A DNA stretch of 64,000 nt, taken from assembly GCF_000600335.2 (NCBI RefSeq), contig NZ_KK088556.1, positions 38,083-102,082 of the forward strand, given 5' to 3'. A model generated the notes under the pieces. The model searched no databases and was not told the origin of the DNA. It worked only from the letters and a program-made list of their open reading frames with translations. Shown piece after piece: positions 1 to 9,796 of this stretch. Position 1 is the first letter of the stretch. The number at the start of each line of letters is the position of its first letter. A program made the translations under genes and the position numbers. This stretch comes from Rubellimicrobium mesophilum DSM 19309. Its GTDB lineage: Bacteria; Pseudomonadota; Alphaproteobacteria; Rhodobacterales; Rhodobacteraceae.

Positions 1-15
1 CCTCTGATCCCGGCG

Positions 16-40
16 CGGCCCCCGGTCGATCCGGGGGCCG
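16..40 (+). other. Intercistronic hairpin upstream of choW
   Basis: A perfect 10-bp inverted repeat (16-25 against 31-40) with a 5-nt loop lies just before choW, and a TGA sits at 5-7. Inference: the TGA may end choX, the substrate-binding gene usually first in choXWV operons, and the hairpin may stabilise the choX part of the transcript so that binding protein exceeds permease. There is no T-tract, so it is not a classical terminator. Confidence 0.5.
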
Positions 41-59
41 CCCGCCCTGGAGGGTGCGC

Positions 60-890
60 ATGGACTGGCTGACGACCAAGATCCCCGTGGGCCGATGGGC
101 GGCCGACCTCTTCGACTGGATCCAGACCAACGGGCGCGGCGTCGTCCGCCCGGTCAAGGCGGCGGTCCAGGCCTTCGTGGACGCGGTCGAGTGGCTCCTG
201 CAGCTCCCGCACCCCCTTCTCCTCATCGCCATCTTCGTGGCGATCACCTGGCTTCTCCAGCGCTCCTGGAAGACCTGCCTCCTCGTCCTGCTCGGCCTCC
301 TCTACATCCTGAACCAGGGCTACTGGGAGGCGACGACGCAGACCCTGGCGCTGGTGCTCGCCTCCTGCGTGGTCTGCATGGGGGTGGGCGTCCCGCTCGG
401 CATCGCCGCCGCGCACCGGCCCTGGCTCTACACCTGGATGCAGCCGATCCTCGACCTCATGCAGACGCTGCCGAGCTTCGTCTACCTGATCCCGGCCATC
501 GTGCTCTTCGGCCTCAAGGCCGTGCCGGCGCTGGTGGCGACCGTCATCTTCGTGCTGCCCGCGCCGATCCGCCTCACCCGGCTCGGCATCGCCTCGACGC
601 CGCAGTCCCTCCTCGAGGCGGCCGAGGCCTTCGGGGCCACGCCGCGCCAGAAGCTCTGGAAGGTCGAATTGCCCTACGCCCTCCCGCAGATCATGGCGGG
701 CCTCAACCAGACGATCATGCTGTCGCTCTCCATGGTGGTGATCGCGGCGCTGGTCGGCGCGGCGGGCCTCGGCACCCCGGTCGTCCGCGCGCTGGGCACC
801 GTCAACTCCGAACTCGGCTTCGAGTCCGGGTTCGTCATCGTCGTCGTGGCCATCGTCCTCGACCGGATGCTGAGGTTCGGGCACCAATGA
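60..890 (+). CDS. choW: Choline ABC transporter permease ChoW (ProW family)
   Basis: Inner-membrane permease of a choline/quaternary-amine ABC importer. The protein is about 276 aa with an amphipathic N-terminus, several hydrophobic segments from about residue 50 onward, and a BPD-type permease domain with the EAA loop region near EAAEAFGATPRQKLWKVELP. The ATG at 60 is chosen because GGAGG lies 6 nt upstream; a GTG at 54 would abut that site. The stop overlaps the choV start (ATGATG at 887). The N-terminus (DWLTTKIPVGRW...) resembles ChoW rather than generic ProW. Choline taken up this way normally feeds glycine betaine synthesis or catabolism. Confidence 0.85.
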   Translation: MDWLTTKIPVGRWAADLFDWIQTNGRGVVRPVKAAVQAFVDAVEWLLQLPHPLLLIAIFVAITWLLQRSWKTCLLVLLGLLYILNQGYWEATTQTLALVLASCVVCMGVGVPLGIAAAHRPWLYTWMQPILDLMQTLPSFVYLIPAIVLFGLKAVPALVATVIFVLPAPIRLTRLGIASTPQSLLEAAEAFGATPRQKLWKVELPYALPQIMAGLNQTIMLSLSMVVIAALVGAAGLGTPVVRALGTVNSELGFESGFVIVVVAIVLDRMLRFGHQ

Positions 891-1930
891 TGGAACAGAC
901 CCACGTCCCCGACCCCGCCGTCGTCTTCGACCACGTCAACATCGTCTTCGGCGACCACCCCGAGCGCGCGCTGCCCCTCATGGACCGGGGCGAGAGCCGC
1001 TCCGACATCCAGCGCCAGACCGGCCAGGTCCTAGGCGTCCACGAATGCTCGCTGGAGGTGGCCGAGGGCGAGATCCTCGTGCTCATGGGCCTCTCGGGCT
1101 CGGGCAAGTCCACGCTGCTGCGCGCCGTGAACGGCCTCAATCCGGTGGTCCGGGGCGACGTCCGGGTCCGCACCGACGGCAAGCTCGCCTCCGTCACCAA
1201 GGCCGACCCCGTCACGCTCCGCAATATCCGGCAGCGGACCGTTGCCATGGTCTTCCAGCAGTTCGGCCTGCTGCCCTGGCGGACGGTGCGCGACAACGTC
1301 GGCCTTGGGCTGGAGCTGCGCGGCCAGACCAAGGCCGAGCGCATGGCCCGCGTCGAGGAGGAGCTCAGGCTCGTCAACCTCGCCGAGCGGGCCGACGCCC
1401 TGGTGGGCGAGCTCTCGGGCGGGATGCAGCAGCGCGTGGGCCTCGCCCGCGCCTTCGCCACCGACGCCCCGGTCCTGCTGATGGACGAGCCCTTCTCGGC
1501 GCTCGACCCCCTCATCCGCAACCGCCTGCAGGACGAGCTCCTGGCGCTGCAGGCCAGGCGGGGCCGGACGATCATCTTCGTGAGCCACGACCTCGACGAG
1601 GCCTTCAAGCTCGGCAACCGGATCGCCATCATGGAGGGCGGGCGGATCGTCCAGTGCGGCACGCCCCGCGACATCTTCCGCGCGCCGGCCACGCCCTACG
1701 TCGCCGACTTCGTGGCGCACATGAACCCGCTCGGCGTCCTGCGCGCCCGCGACGTCATGGTGGCGCCGAACGGCCAGCTCCCGCAGGGCGAGATCGCGCC
1801 CGACGCCGACATCCGCAGCGTCATGGTCCAGCTCAAGAGCGGCCCCCTCGCGGTGCGCGAGGATGGGGCCGTGCTGGGCCACGTCACCTCGGACGGAGTG
1901 CTGGCCCGGCTGCTCGACCCCCGGGCCTGA
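887..1930 (+). CDS. choV: Choline ABC transporter ATP-binding protein ChoV
   Basis: Cytoplasmic ATPase of the choline importer, 347 aa. Walker A GLSGSGKST is at about 68-76, the signature LSGGMQQR at about 176 and Walker B MDEPFSALDP at about 199, followed by an H-loop in FVSHDLDEAF. The N-terminal extension (FGDHPERALPLMDRGESRSD) is typical of the choXWV ATPase family. The last 70 residues form a short CBS-like tail, which in ProV/OpuA proteins senses ionic strength; that role is only inferred here. The start overlaps the choW stop by 4 nt, and a second ATG at 890 is an equally possible start. Confidence 0.88.
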   Translation: MMEQTHVPDPAVVFDHVNIVFGDHPERALPLMDRGESRSDIQRQTGQVLGVHECSLEVAEGEILVLMGLSGSGKSTLLRAVNGLNPVVRGDVRVRTDGKLASVTKADPVTLRNIRQRTVAMVFQQFGLLPWRTVRDNVGLGLELRGQTKAERMARVEEELRLVNLAERADALVGELSGGMQQRVGLARAFATDAPVLLMDEPFSALDPLIRNRLQDELLALQARRGRTIIFVSHDLDEAFKLGNRIAIMEGGRIVQCGTPRDIFRAPATPYVADFVAHMNPLGVLRARDVMVAPNGQLPQGEIAPDADIRSVMVQLKSGPLAVREDGAVLGHVTSDGVLARLLDPRA

Positions 1931-1963
1931 GACGCGCGCCGGGCCAAGGCCCGGCGACCGGCG

Positions 1964-2713
1964 TCACGAGGCGGCGTAGGCCGCCATGACGTCCTCGGAC
2001 GCCTCCATGTTGGTCGTCACCGACTGCACGTCGTCGTCCTCCTCGAGGACCTCGACGAGGCGCATGAGCTTGTCGAAGGCCTCGCCCTCGATGGGCGTCG
2101 TCACCTTGGGCCGCCAGACGAACTTGGCCGTCTCGCTCTCGCCCAGGGACTGCTCCAGCGCCGCAGAGACGGTGCCGAGGTCGTCCTCGCCGGTGGTGAT
2201 CCAGTGGCCTTCCTCGTCGGTCTCGACGTCCTCGGCCCCGGCCTCCAGCGCCGCTATCATCACCGTGTCGGCATCGCCGGCTTCGGGCTTGTAGAAGATC
2301 TCGCCCTTGCGCTCGAACTGGAAGGAGACCGAGTTGGTCTCGCCCAGGTTGCCGCCGTTCTTGCCGAAGGTGCTGCGGACGTTCGACGCGGTGCGATTGC
2401 GGTTGTCGGTCAGCGCCTCGACGATCACGGCCACGCCGCCGGGACCGTAGCCCTCGTAGCGGATGTTCTCGTAATCTCCCGCGTCGCCGCCCTGCGACTT
2501 CTTGATCGCGCGGTCGATCACGTCACGGGGCATGGAGCTGGCGCGGGCCTCCTTGACCGCCAGGCGCAGGCGCGGGTTCTTCTCGGGGTCCGGGTCCCCC
2601 ATCTTGGCCGCGACGGTGATCTCCTTGGCGAGCTTGGAGAACAGGCGCGAGCGGATCGCGTCCTGCTTGCCCTTGCGGTGCTGGATGTTGGCCCATTTGG
2701 AATGGCCGGCCAT
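1964..2713 (-). CDS. yebC: YebC/PmpR family regulatory protein
   Basis: Cytoplasmic protein of the YebC/TACO1 family, 249 aa, the usual length. The N-terminal [14 protein letters not shown] signature is followed by [10 protein letters not shown], the [20 protein letters not shown] region and the [12 protein letters not shown] motif. Family members have been described as DNA-binding regulators, and more recently some are thought to help ribosomes through difficult peptide motifs such as polyproline. Many homologues sit beside ruvC; here the neighbours are choV and an SLC13 transporter, so context adds nothing. The start at 2713 is the conserved MAGHSK. Confidence 0.93.
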   Translation of the reverse strand: MAGHSKWANIQHRKGKQDAIRSRLFSKLAKEITVAAKMGDPDPEKNPRLRLAVKEARASSMPRDVIDRAIKKSQGGDAGDYENIRYEGYGPGGVAVIVEALTDNRNRTASNVRSTFGKNGGNLGETNSVSFQFERKGEIFYKPEAGDADTVMIAALEAGAEDVETDEEGHWITTGEDDLGTVSAALEQSLGESETAKFVWRPKVTTPIEGEAFDKLMRLVEVLEEDDDVQSVTTNMEASEDVMAAYAAS

Positions 2714-2788
2714 GGGCGTCGTCTCCCGAGTGTGCGAATGATCGCGCCCCTGTATCCCAAGCCCCGCCAGGGGGGCAAGGGTGGGGGC

Positions 2789-4566
2789 TCAAAGGCTCCA
2801 GATCAGCGGGATCACGAGGCTCGCCACCACCCCCGCGAGGACGTTGAGCGGGATGCCGACCTTGAGGAAGTCCGAGAACTTGTAGCCGCCCGGACCGTAG
2901 ACCAGCAGGTTGCACTGATAGCCGATGGGCGTCGCGAAGCCGAAGGACGCGCCCATCATCACCGCGATCAGCACCGGCCGGGGGTCGAGCCCGAGGGTCT
3001 TGGCCAAGCCGATCGCCACCGGCGTCACCACCACCGCCACGGCGTTGTTGCTCAGAAGCTCGGTCAGCAGCGAGCAGAGCGCGTAGATCGCGAAGATCGT
3101 CAGCACCGGGTTCCAGCCCTGCATCCAGGGCGCCACGCCGTTCACGATCAGCTCCACCGCCCCGACTGCTCCAGCCCCTCCCCCACCGCGAGCATTGCGA
3201 AGAGCATGGCGAGGAGCTGGCCGTCGATGAAGCCGAAAGCCTCGTCCGAGTCGATGCAGCCGGTCACGAGCACGACCGCCACGCCGAGGAAGGCCAGGAT
3301 CTCGATGGGCGCGACCTCGAAGGCCGACAGGAGCACGACCGTGGCCATGACCGCGATCACGATGGGCGCATGATTGCGCCGGTAGGCGCGCTGCGTCGGA
3401 TGCGCGATGTCGACGAGGTTCATGTCCTGCGCCAGCCGCTGGATGTCCTCGGATGCGCCCTCGAGGAGGAGCGTGTCCCCGGGCCGGATCACCACGTCGT
3501 CGAGCTGGCTGCCGAAGTTCTTGTCGCGGCGATGGACGGCGAGCGGATAGACCCCGTAACGGCGGCGCAGGCGCAGGTCGCCCAGGCGCCGCCCGACCAT
3601 CCGGCAATCGGCCGCGATCAGCGCCTCCACGGTCGAGGTCGGCACCGAGGAGAGCTGGTCCACCCGCCGCAGGGACTTGTCGCGCTGGAGCGTCAGGAGC
3701 TCGGTCATCGCGGTCCGCAGCACCACGCGGTCGCCCGCCTGGAGCGTCACGTGCTCGAAGTCGCGGCGGAGCGAGGCATCGCCCCGGATCACGTCGATGA
3801 GCCGCACCCCCTCGCGCTGGAAGAGCTGCACGCCCAGCACCTCGCGCCCGACGAGGTTGCTCTCCTCCGGGATCACGACCTCGGTGAAGTAGCGCATCCG
3901 CGAGCGGTCGGTCAGGAAGTCGGTCATGCTCTTGCGCTCGGGCAGGAGCTTGGGGCCGAGCAGCGCGAGGTAGAGCATCCCGGCGATGGCCACCGGAATG
4001 CCCACCGGCGACATCTCGAAGATGTGGAAGGGCTCGAGCCCCGCGTCGGCCGCGACCCCCGCCACCACGAGGTTCGTCGAGGTCCCGATCAGCGTGACGC
4101 AGCCGCCGAGCAGGGTGAGGTAGCTCAGCGGGATCATCAGCTTGGACGGGGCGACGCTCATCTGTCGCGAGAGCTGGATGAAGACCGGCAGCATCACCAC
4201 CACGATGGGCGTGTTGTTGACGAAGGCGGAGGTGGCCACGATCCCCGCGCAGATCAGTCCCAGGGTGAGCCTCGGCCTCTCCTGGACATGGCGGGCGGCA
4301 TAGCCGCCGATGAAATCGAGCCCCCCGGTCCGCACCAATGCGCCCACCAGGATCAGCATGGCGACGATGGTCCAGGGCGCGCTGTTCGAGAAGACGTCGA
4401 GCACGCCGTCCGTCGGCAGCACGCCGGTGACCACCAGCGCCGCCGCGCCGACGATGGCCACGACCTCGACGGGGAACTTCTCCCACATGAAGGCCAGGAA
4501 CATCAGCAGCATGATGGCGATGGCGGCCCAGGGCTGCATCTCCGCCGGGACGGCGAGTCCGAACAT
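2789..4566 (-). CDS. SLC13-family permease with TrkA-C domains (frame disrupted)
   Basis: Membrane anion/sodium symporter-type permease (SLC13/DASS/CitMHS superfamily), about 592 aa if the frame is repaired. The first frame (4566 to about 3165) has N-terminal membrane segments, two RCK/TrkA-C-like blocks (about residues 210-380) and the first part of the second membrane half, ending at EGLEQSG. The rest (AVELIVNGVAP... to 2791) continues in another frame. One missing base in the C-run at 3160-3163 explains the break. Both halves look well conserved, so a consensus error is as likely as a recent inactivating mutation. The substrate (sulfate, dicarboxylate or other anion) cannot be read from the sequence. 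Confidence 0.8.
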
Positions 4567-4600
4567 TCAGGACCTCATGACAGGCAAGGACGGGCGGAGG

Positions 4601-5413
4601 TCAGGGTCGCGCCTCGGGAAGGCGACCGCCGACGCGGACGGGAACGGCGCGGGTGGCGCGGCCCGTCCGGTCCTCGGTCTCGACATAGAGGCCCGAAAGG
4701 GTCGCCTCGCCCAAGGCGGGGGTGAAGCGGTCGCGGCCCATGCCGGTGATGAACCGGCGCATGGGCTCCTCCTTCTGCATCCCGATGACCGAGTCGTAGT
4801 CGCCGCACATCCCGGCGTCGGTCTGGTAGGCGGTGCCGTTCGCGTGGATCACCACGTCGGCGGTCGGCACATGGGTGTGGGTCCCCACGACGATGCTGGC
4901 CCGCCCGTCGCAGAAGTGGCCCATGGCCATCTTCTCGCTGGTGGCCTCGGCGTGCATGTCGACGAGGCTCGCCTGCACGAGGCCGCCCCGGGGATGCGCC
5001 CGCAGCACGGCGTCCACGGCCGAGAATGGATCGTCGAAAGGCCGCTTCATGAAGACCTGCCCCAGGACCTGCGCCACGAGCACCTTGCGCCCGCCCGGCA
5101 CGTCGTAGACCCGATGCCCACGCCCCGGCGCCCCCTTGGCGTAGTTGAGGGGCCGGATCACCCGTGGCTCCTGCTCGATGAACTGGAGCATGTCCTTCTG
5201 GTCGAAGGCATGGTCGCCCAAGGTCAGCACGTCGGCCCCGGCAGCCAGGAGCGCCCGCGCGTGCTCGGGCGTCAGCCCCATGCCGCCCGAGGCGTTCTCG
5301 CCATTGACCACCACGAAGTCGAGCCGCCACTCGGCCCGCAGCGCGGGGAGCCGCTCGGCGACCGCGGAGCGGCCTGCGCGGCCCATGACGTCGCCCAGGA
5401 ACAGAAGCCTCAT
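4601..5413 (-). CDS. TIGR00282-type metallophosphoesterase (YmdB-like)
   Basis: Cytoplasmic calcineurin-like phosphoesterase, 270 aa. Metal-binding motifs visible are LGDVMG (D8), NGEN (N37, E39), GDH (D67, H68) and GTHTHVPTAD. Where YmdB has GNH this protein has GDH. Family members hydrolyse 2',3'-cyclic nucleotides in vitro and affect RNA turnover; the substrate here is unknown. The ATG at 5413 is preferred over an in-frame TTG at 5419; neither has a strong ribosome-binding site. It lies downstream of the 5-formyl-THF cyclo-ligase gene on the same strand, an arrangement I regard as common in alphaproteobacteria. Confidence 0.88.
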   Translation of the reverse strand: MRLLFLGDVMGRAGRSAVAERLPALRAEWRLDFVVVNGENASGGMGLTPEHARALLAAGADVLTLGDHAFDQKDMLQFIEQEPRVIRPLNYAKGAPGRGHRVYDVPGGRKVLVAQVLGQVFMKRPFDDPFSAVDAVLRAHPRGGLVQASLVDMHAEATSEKMAMGHFCDGRASIVVGTHTHVPTADVVIHANGTAYQTDAGMCGDYDSVIGMQKEEPMRRFITGMGRDRFTPALGEATLSGLYVETEDRTGRATRAVPVRVGGRLPEARP

Positions 5414-5476
5414 GGCCAAGGTGCTTAGGGGCCTGGCGCGACGGTGGCAAGCGGGCCGTGCGCCCCAGGGACCAGG

Positions 5477-6034
5477 TCAGGGCCGGATGACCTCCGATTC
5501 GGTCACGATCAGGTCGAGATGGGCATCCGTCTCCTCGAGGGGAAGGCCGTCGTCCTCCTGCGCCGCCCAGGCGAAGCCGATCGCCGTCACCGGCCCCGCT
5601 GCGCGCAGCAGGGCGAGCGTCCGGTCGTAGAACCCGCCGCCGTAGCCCAGCCGCCCGCCGTCCCTGTCGAAGGCGACGAGCGGAACGATCAGCACCTCCG
5701 GCACGATCCAGTTCCCCGACTCCGGGATGCTCGTCCCGAAGCCCCCGTCCACCATCACGCTCTCCGGCGTCCACTGGCGGAAGCTCAGCGGGTGGCCACG
5801 CTTCGGCGTGACGGGCACGCCCACCGGCCCATGGCGCGCGGCCTCGGCCATGGCGGGGAGCGGGTCGATCTCGCTCCGCATGGGGAGGTAACCGGACAGG
5901 GGGCGGCCCCAATGGGGTGCGAGCACCTCCATGAGGAGGGCGGCGGGAGCGGGATGCCCCCTCTCCCACGCCGCCTGGCGGCGCGCGAAGGCGCGGGCGC
6001 GCGCCTCCGCCTTGATGTCGGCAAGGTCCTTCAC
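5477..6034 (-). CDS. 5-formyltetrahydrofolate cyclo-ligase
   Basis: Converts 5-formyl-THF and ATP to 5,10-methenyl-THF in the cytoplasm (one-carbon metabolism), 185 aa. The C-terminal signature LGYGGGFYDRTLALL is clear, with PLSGYLPMRSEIDP and the IGFAWAAQ segment also typical. The GTG at 6034 is the likely start: it overlaps the mgtE stop codon in a GTGA, indicating translational coupling to mgtE, and the family homology begins there. Confidence 0.9.
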   Translation of the reverse strand: MKDLADIKAEARARAFARRQAAWERGHPAPAALLMEVLAPHWGRPLSGYLPMRSEIDPLPAMAEAARHGPVGVPVTPKRGHPLSFRQWTPESVMVDGGFGTSIPESGNWIVPEVLIVPLVAFDRDGGRLGYGGGFYDRTLALLRAAGPVTAIGFAWAAQEDDGLPLEETDAHLDLIVTESEVIRP

Positions 6035-7424
6035 AGCAGCACCACCGTAGCCAGTCCCAGGAATACGAAGAAGCCCGTCACGTCGGTCATGGTCGTCACG
6101 AAGGTCCCCGAGGCGAGCGCCGGGTCCACGCCCAGCCGTTCGAGAACCAGCGGGATGAAGGTCCCCGCGAGCGACGCCACCAGGAGGTTCACTACCAGCG
6201 CGACCGCGATGACGGCACCCAGGTCCACCGAGCCGAAGAGCAGCATCGTGGCAAGGCCCAGGAACGCGGCGAGGGCCACCCCGTTCAGAAGCCCCACCAG
6301 CGCCTCGCGCCGGATCACTCGCCAGGCGTTCGACCGCGTGAGGTCCCGCGTGGCCAGCGCCCGCACGGCGACGGTCAGCGACTGCGTCCCCGCGTTGCCG
6401 CCCATGGAGGCCACGATGGGCATGAGCACGGCCAGCGCCACCAGCGCCTGGATCGTCCCCGCGAAGCGCGAGATCACCAGCGCCGAGAGGCCCGCCGTGC
6501 CGAGGTTCACGATGAGCCAGGGGATGCGCTGGCGCGCGGTGGCCAGCACCGGGTCCGACAGCGCGCCCTCTCCCACGCCGGCGAGGCGCAGGATGTCCTC
6601 CTCGTGCTCCTCGTCGAGCACGGTCATGGCATCGTCGATGGTCACGACGCCCACGAGCCGGTCGTCGTCGTCCACCACGGGGGCCGAGATCAGGTGATAC
6701 CTCTCGAAGGCGCGCGCGACGTCGCCCTGGTCGTCTTCGACATGGAAGGTGCGGAAGCTGTCCTCGGTGATGTCCCGCAGCCTCACGTCGCGCCGGGACG
6801 ACAGGATGCGCCCCAGCGTGACGTAGCCCACGGGCTTGAGGCGCGGATCGACCAGCACGACGTGGTAGAACTGGTCGGGAAGCGTGATCCCCGAGCGCAG
6901 GAAGTCGATGGCGTCGCCCACGGTCCAATGCGAGGGCGCGCGCACCACCTCGGACTGCATGAGGCGGCCGGCCGAGTCCTCGGGGTAGGCCAGCGCCTTC
7001 TCGACGGCGATCCGATCGGCGGCAGGCAGCGCGGCCAGCACCTCGGCCTGCCCCTCGGCATCGAGATCCTCCACGAGGTCGACGACGTCGTCGGTCTCGA
7101 GGTCCTGCACCGCGAGGGCCAGCTCGCCGGGCGAGAGGCCCTCGATGACCTCCTCGCGCAGGGACTCATCGAGCTCGGACAGGATGTCCCCATCCACGCC
7201 GCCCTTCCAGAGCGCGAGGAGGTCACGCCGCTGGTTCGGGCCGATCTGCTCGAGGAGGTCGGCGATGTCGGCGGCGTGCAGGGGATCGAGCAGAGCATCG
7301 AGCCGGGGCGGCATCCCCCGCCCCCACGGGCATCGAGCGCCTCGTCCACGAGGCGGGGGTCGAGGCCGAACTCGTCCTCCTCGTCCTCGGGCGGCGGGGG
7401 AGCGATGTCGGATCGGTCGTCCAT
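6031..7424 (-). CDS. mgtE: Magnesium transporter MgtE (frame disrupted near N-terminus)
   Basis: Inner-membrane Mg2+ channel of the MgtE family, about 464 aa after repair. Order: acidic N-terminal tail (MDDRSDIAPPPPEDEEDEF), MgtE-N superhelical domain (LLDPLHAADIADLLEQI...), a pair of CBS domains (about residues 140-255) and a C-terminal five-helix membrane domain ending GFFVFLGLATVVLL. The start MDDRSD at 7424 and the rest of the protein are in different frames; one missing base (or two extra) in the C-runs at 7315-7325 accounts for it. A gene prediction beginning downstream of the break would lose the acidic tail. It overlaps the downstream cyclo-ligase gene. Confidence 0.87.
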
Positions 7425-7534
7425 TCCCCCCTGCCCCCATGCTGCCGACGCGGCGGACCCTAGCGATTTTCGGTGCGGGGGCAACGGGGGACGGCCGGTT
7501 TGCAGCGCCCGCGCGGGACCCCTAAGGTGCGGGC

Positions 7535-8836
7535 ATGACCACGCATCTTCTCCTCGGCCAGACCCTTGCCTTCACCGGCGACCCCTTCTCCCGGCCCTGG
7601 GAGGACTGCGTGGAGCACCACGAGAGCGGCGGCGTCCTCGTCCGGGACGGTCGCATCGAGGCGGTGGGGGACGGGAACGCCCTGCAGGCCGCGAATCCCG
7701 GCGTTCCGGTGGCGAACTACGGCCGTGACCTGATCCTGCCGGGCTTCGTGGACGCCCACATGCACTATCCCCAGACGGGCATCATCGCCTCCTGGGGCAA
7801 GCGGCTGATCGACTGGCTGAACACCTACACCTTCCCCGAGGAGATGCGGTTCCGGGATCCAGCCTACGCGGCGGAGGTGGCGGGCCGGACGCTCGACCTC
7901 GCGCTGGCCCACGGGACGACGACGCTCTGCTCCTTCTGCACGATCCATCCCGAAAGCGTGGACGCCTTCTTCGAGGCGGCGCAGGCGCGGGAAATGCGGG
8001 TCGTGGCGGGCAAGACCTGCATGGACCGCGACACCGCGCCCGAGGGGCTGCGGGACACCGCTCGGGCCGCCCACGACGAGAGCGCGGCGCTGATCGCCCG
8101 GTGGCATGGCCGAGGCCGTGCGACCTACGCCATCACGCCCCGCTTCTCGCCCACGTCCACGCCGGCGCAACTCGAGGCGCTCGGGGCCCTTTGGGCCGGG
8201 AATCCCACCTGTCTGATGCAGACTCATCTGAGCGAGCAGGTGGACGAGGTGGCCTGGGTCCGGGGCCTCTATCCCGAGGCGCGGGACTACCTCGACACCT
8301 ACGAATCCCACGGCCTTCTCGGCGCTCGGGGGCTCTACGGCCACTCGATCCACCTCGAGCCGCGCGAGATCGACCGGCTGCGGGAGGTCGGGGCGGCCGT
8401 GGTCCACTGCCCGACCTCGAACACCTTCATCGGCTCGGGGCTCTTCGACCTCGCGGGCCTCAAGGGACGGGGCATCCCGGTGGGCCTCGCCACCGACACG
8501 GGGGGCGGGTCGTTCTTCTCGATGCTGCGGACGATGGCCGCCGCCTACGAGGTCGCGCAACTGCGGGGGCAGGCGATCCACCCGGCCCAGCTCCTCTGGC
8601 TCGCCACCGAGGCGAGCGCGCGGGCCCTGCATCTCGACGGCACCATCGGGAGCCTGAGGCCCGGGGCGGACGCGGACCTCGTGGTCCTGGACCTCGCCTC
8701 GACGCCCGCCGTCGCGCAGCGGGCCAAGCGGGCCGAGGACCTGTGGCAGGCGGTGTTCCCCACCATCATGATGGGCGACGATCGCGCGATCCGGGCGACC
8801 TGGGTAGCGGGACGGCCTATGGCGCGCCCCGCCTGA
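7535..8836 (+). CDS. guaD: Guanine deaminase
   Basis: Zinc amidohydrolase converting guanine to xanthine plus ammonia, 433 aa, the normal length for bacterial GuaD. Visible are the metal site DAHMHYPQ (D73, H75, H77), the QTHLSEQ segment, GLYGHSIHL, the HCPTSNTFIGSGLFDL block and the aspartate of ATDTGGG. It is a single gene on the plus strand between mgtE and a convergent CAP-domain gene. Purine-catabolic partners such as xdhAB are not in the window. Confidence 0.93.
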   Translation: MTTHLLLGQTLAFTGDPFSRPWEDCVEHHESGGVLVRDGRIEAVGDGNALQAANPGVPVANYGRDLILPGFVDAHMHYPQTGIIASWGKRLIDWLNTYTFPEEMRFRDPAYAAEVAGRTLDLALAHGTTTLCSFCTIHPESVDAFFEAAQAREMRVVAGKTCMDRDTAPEGLRDTARAAHDESAALIARWHGRGRATYAITPRFSPTSTPAQLEALGALWAGNPTCLMQTHLSEQVDEVAWVRGLYPEARDYLDTYESHGLLGARGLYGHSIHLEPREIDRLREVGAAVVHCPTSNTFIGSGLFDLAGLKGRGIPVGLATDTGGGSFFSMLRTMAAAYEVAQLRGQAIHPAQLLWLATEASARALHLDGTIGSLRPGADADLVVLDLASTPAVAQRAKRAEDLWQAVFPTIMMGDDRAIRATWVAGRPMARPA

Positions 8837-8843
8837 GACGGGC

Positions 8844-9314
8844 TCAGCAGCCGTCCGCGAACATCAGGACCCAGAAGCCCTGCGACTCGCCCAGGCCGAA
8901 GACGCCGTAGTTGCGGCCCAGCATGTTGGCGCGGTGGCCTGACGAGGTCGCCCAGCCGTTGAAGGCATCCTGCGCGCTGCGCTGGCCCCAGGCGATGTTC
9001 TCGGCGAAGTAGCCCTGTCCCTGGCAGCCGGCGGCTCGGGCCCGCACGACGACGTTCGAGCCATCGCGGCCGGTGTGGGAGAAGTCATCCCCGCGCGCCA
9101 TGTCCTCGGCATAGGCCTGCGCTGCCGACGAGAGGACTCGGCTCTCGCTCAGCCCGCCGAGGCCGTAGTTGGCGCGGAACTGGTTCAGTGCCGCGCCGAA
9201 CCCGCCCGAGGAGGAGGACGCCATCCAGAGCGCCTCGGCCGAGCCGGACGACGGCGCGGCAAGGAGCCCACCCGAGAGGAGAAAGGCCGCAAGAAGGGCC
9301 GGAATAAGTCGCAT
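8844..9314 (-). CDS. Secreted CAP/SCP-domain protein
   Basis: A 156-aa exported protein: signal peptide MRLIPALLAAFLLSGGLLAA, then a CAP (SCP/YkwD-like) domain with FSHTGRDGS, AENIAWG, AFNGWATSSGHRANMLG and a C-terminal hydrophobic strand. Bacterial CAP proteins are extracytoplasmic; molecular roles are mostly unknown. The start at 9314 is picked because the signal peptide begins there, although the frame stays open to 9686. Several cysteines suggest disulfides in the periplasm. Confidence 0.87.
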   Translation of the reverse strand: MRLIPALLAAFLLSGGLLAAPSSGSAEALWMASSSSGGFGAALNQFRANYGLGGLSESRVLSSAAQAYAEDMARGDDFSHTGRDGSNVVVRARAAGCQGQGYFAENIAWGQRSAQDAFNGWATSSGHRANMLGRNYGVFGLGESQGFWVLMFADGC

Positions 9315-9796
9315 CGAACTGCTCGCTTGGCTGTCCCACGAGAGCAGTAGCCAGCAGGATTTTGTCATTCCATTGGCCGACCGCCTCCGCAAAACGGCAA
9401 CAGCGTGTTTCCGCTCAACCAACAGGCGAGTTTCCGCGGGAGGCCGGGATGCCCTCCCGCTTGAAATCGGGGGACGACACCGAATCGGCGACGCCTTGCC
9501 GGAAGCTGCGGACTTCCGACCGAACTCCGCTGGCTCGGGGTTGATCGGCCTGGAGCCGTCGAACGCTGGACCGCCTTCGTCTTGAACTTCCGATCGGGAT
9601 ATCCTGCGTAAGTCCGGGCGCTCCGCGCGTGAACGCGAATCGGGTGCGACCTCTGGGGAGCCTTGGCCGGACGTCAGCAGCCGCAATGCTCGCTAGGGTG
9701 ATTTCCCTGCGACTGGACTCACGCCGGGTCGGCTTGGTGGGGCCCTCTTGGCCACAATCCCGAAAGGCGGAAACGGCAGGCCGGCTGCCGGACCCG
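9315..9796. other. Geneless stretch between CAP and IMPase genes
   Basis: About 480 bases in which the open frames on both strands have no recognisable domain and look like chance readings of GC-rich DNA. No tRNA, repeat or clear terminator was seen. The end near 9314 should hold the promoter of the CAP-domain gene. Confidence 0.5.

Noticed and set aside
95..886. Long plus-strand frame overlapping choW
   Set aside because: Arg/Pro/Gly-rich reading of the permease in another frame; only the part from 887 (choV) is real.
2204..4725. Long plus-strand frames antisense to yebC and the SLC13 gene
   Set aside because: High-GC shadow frames with His/Arg/Gly-rich composition and no domains.
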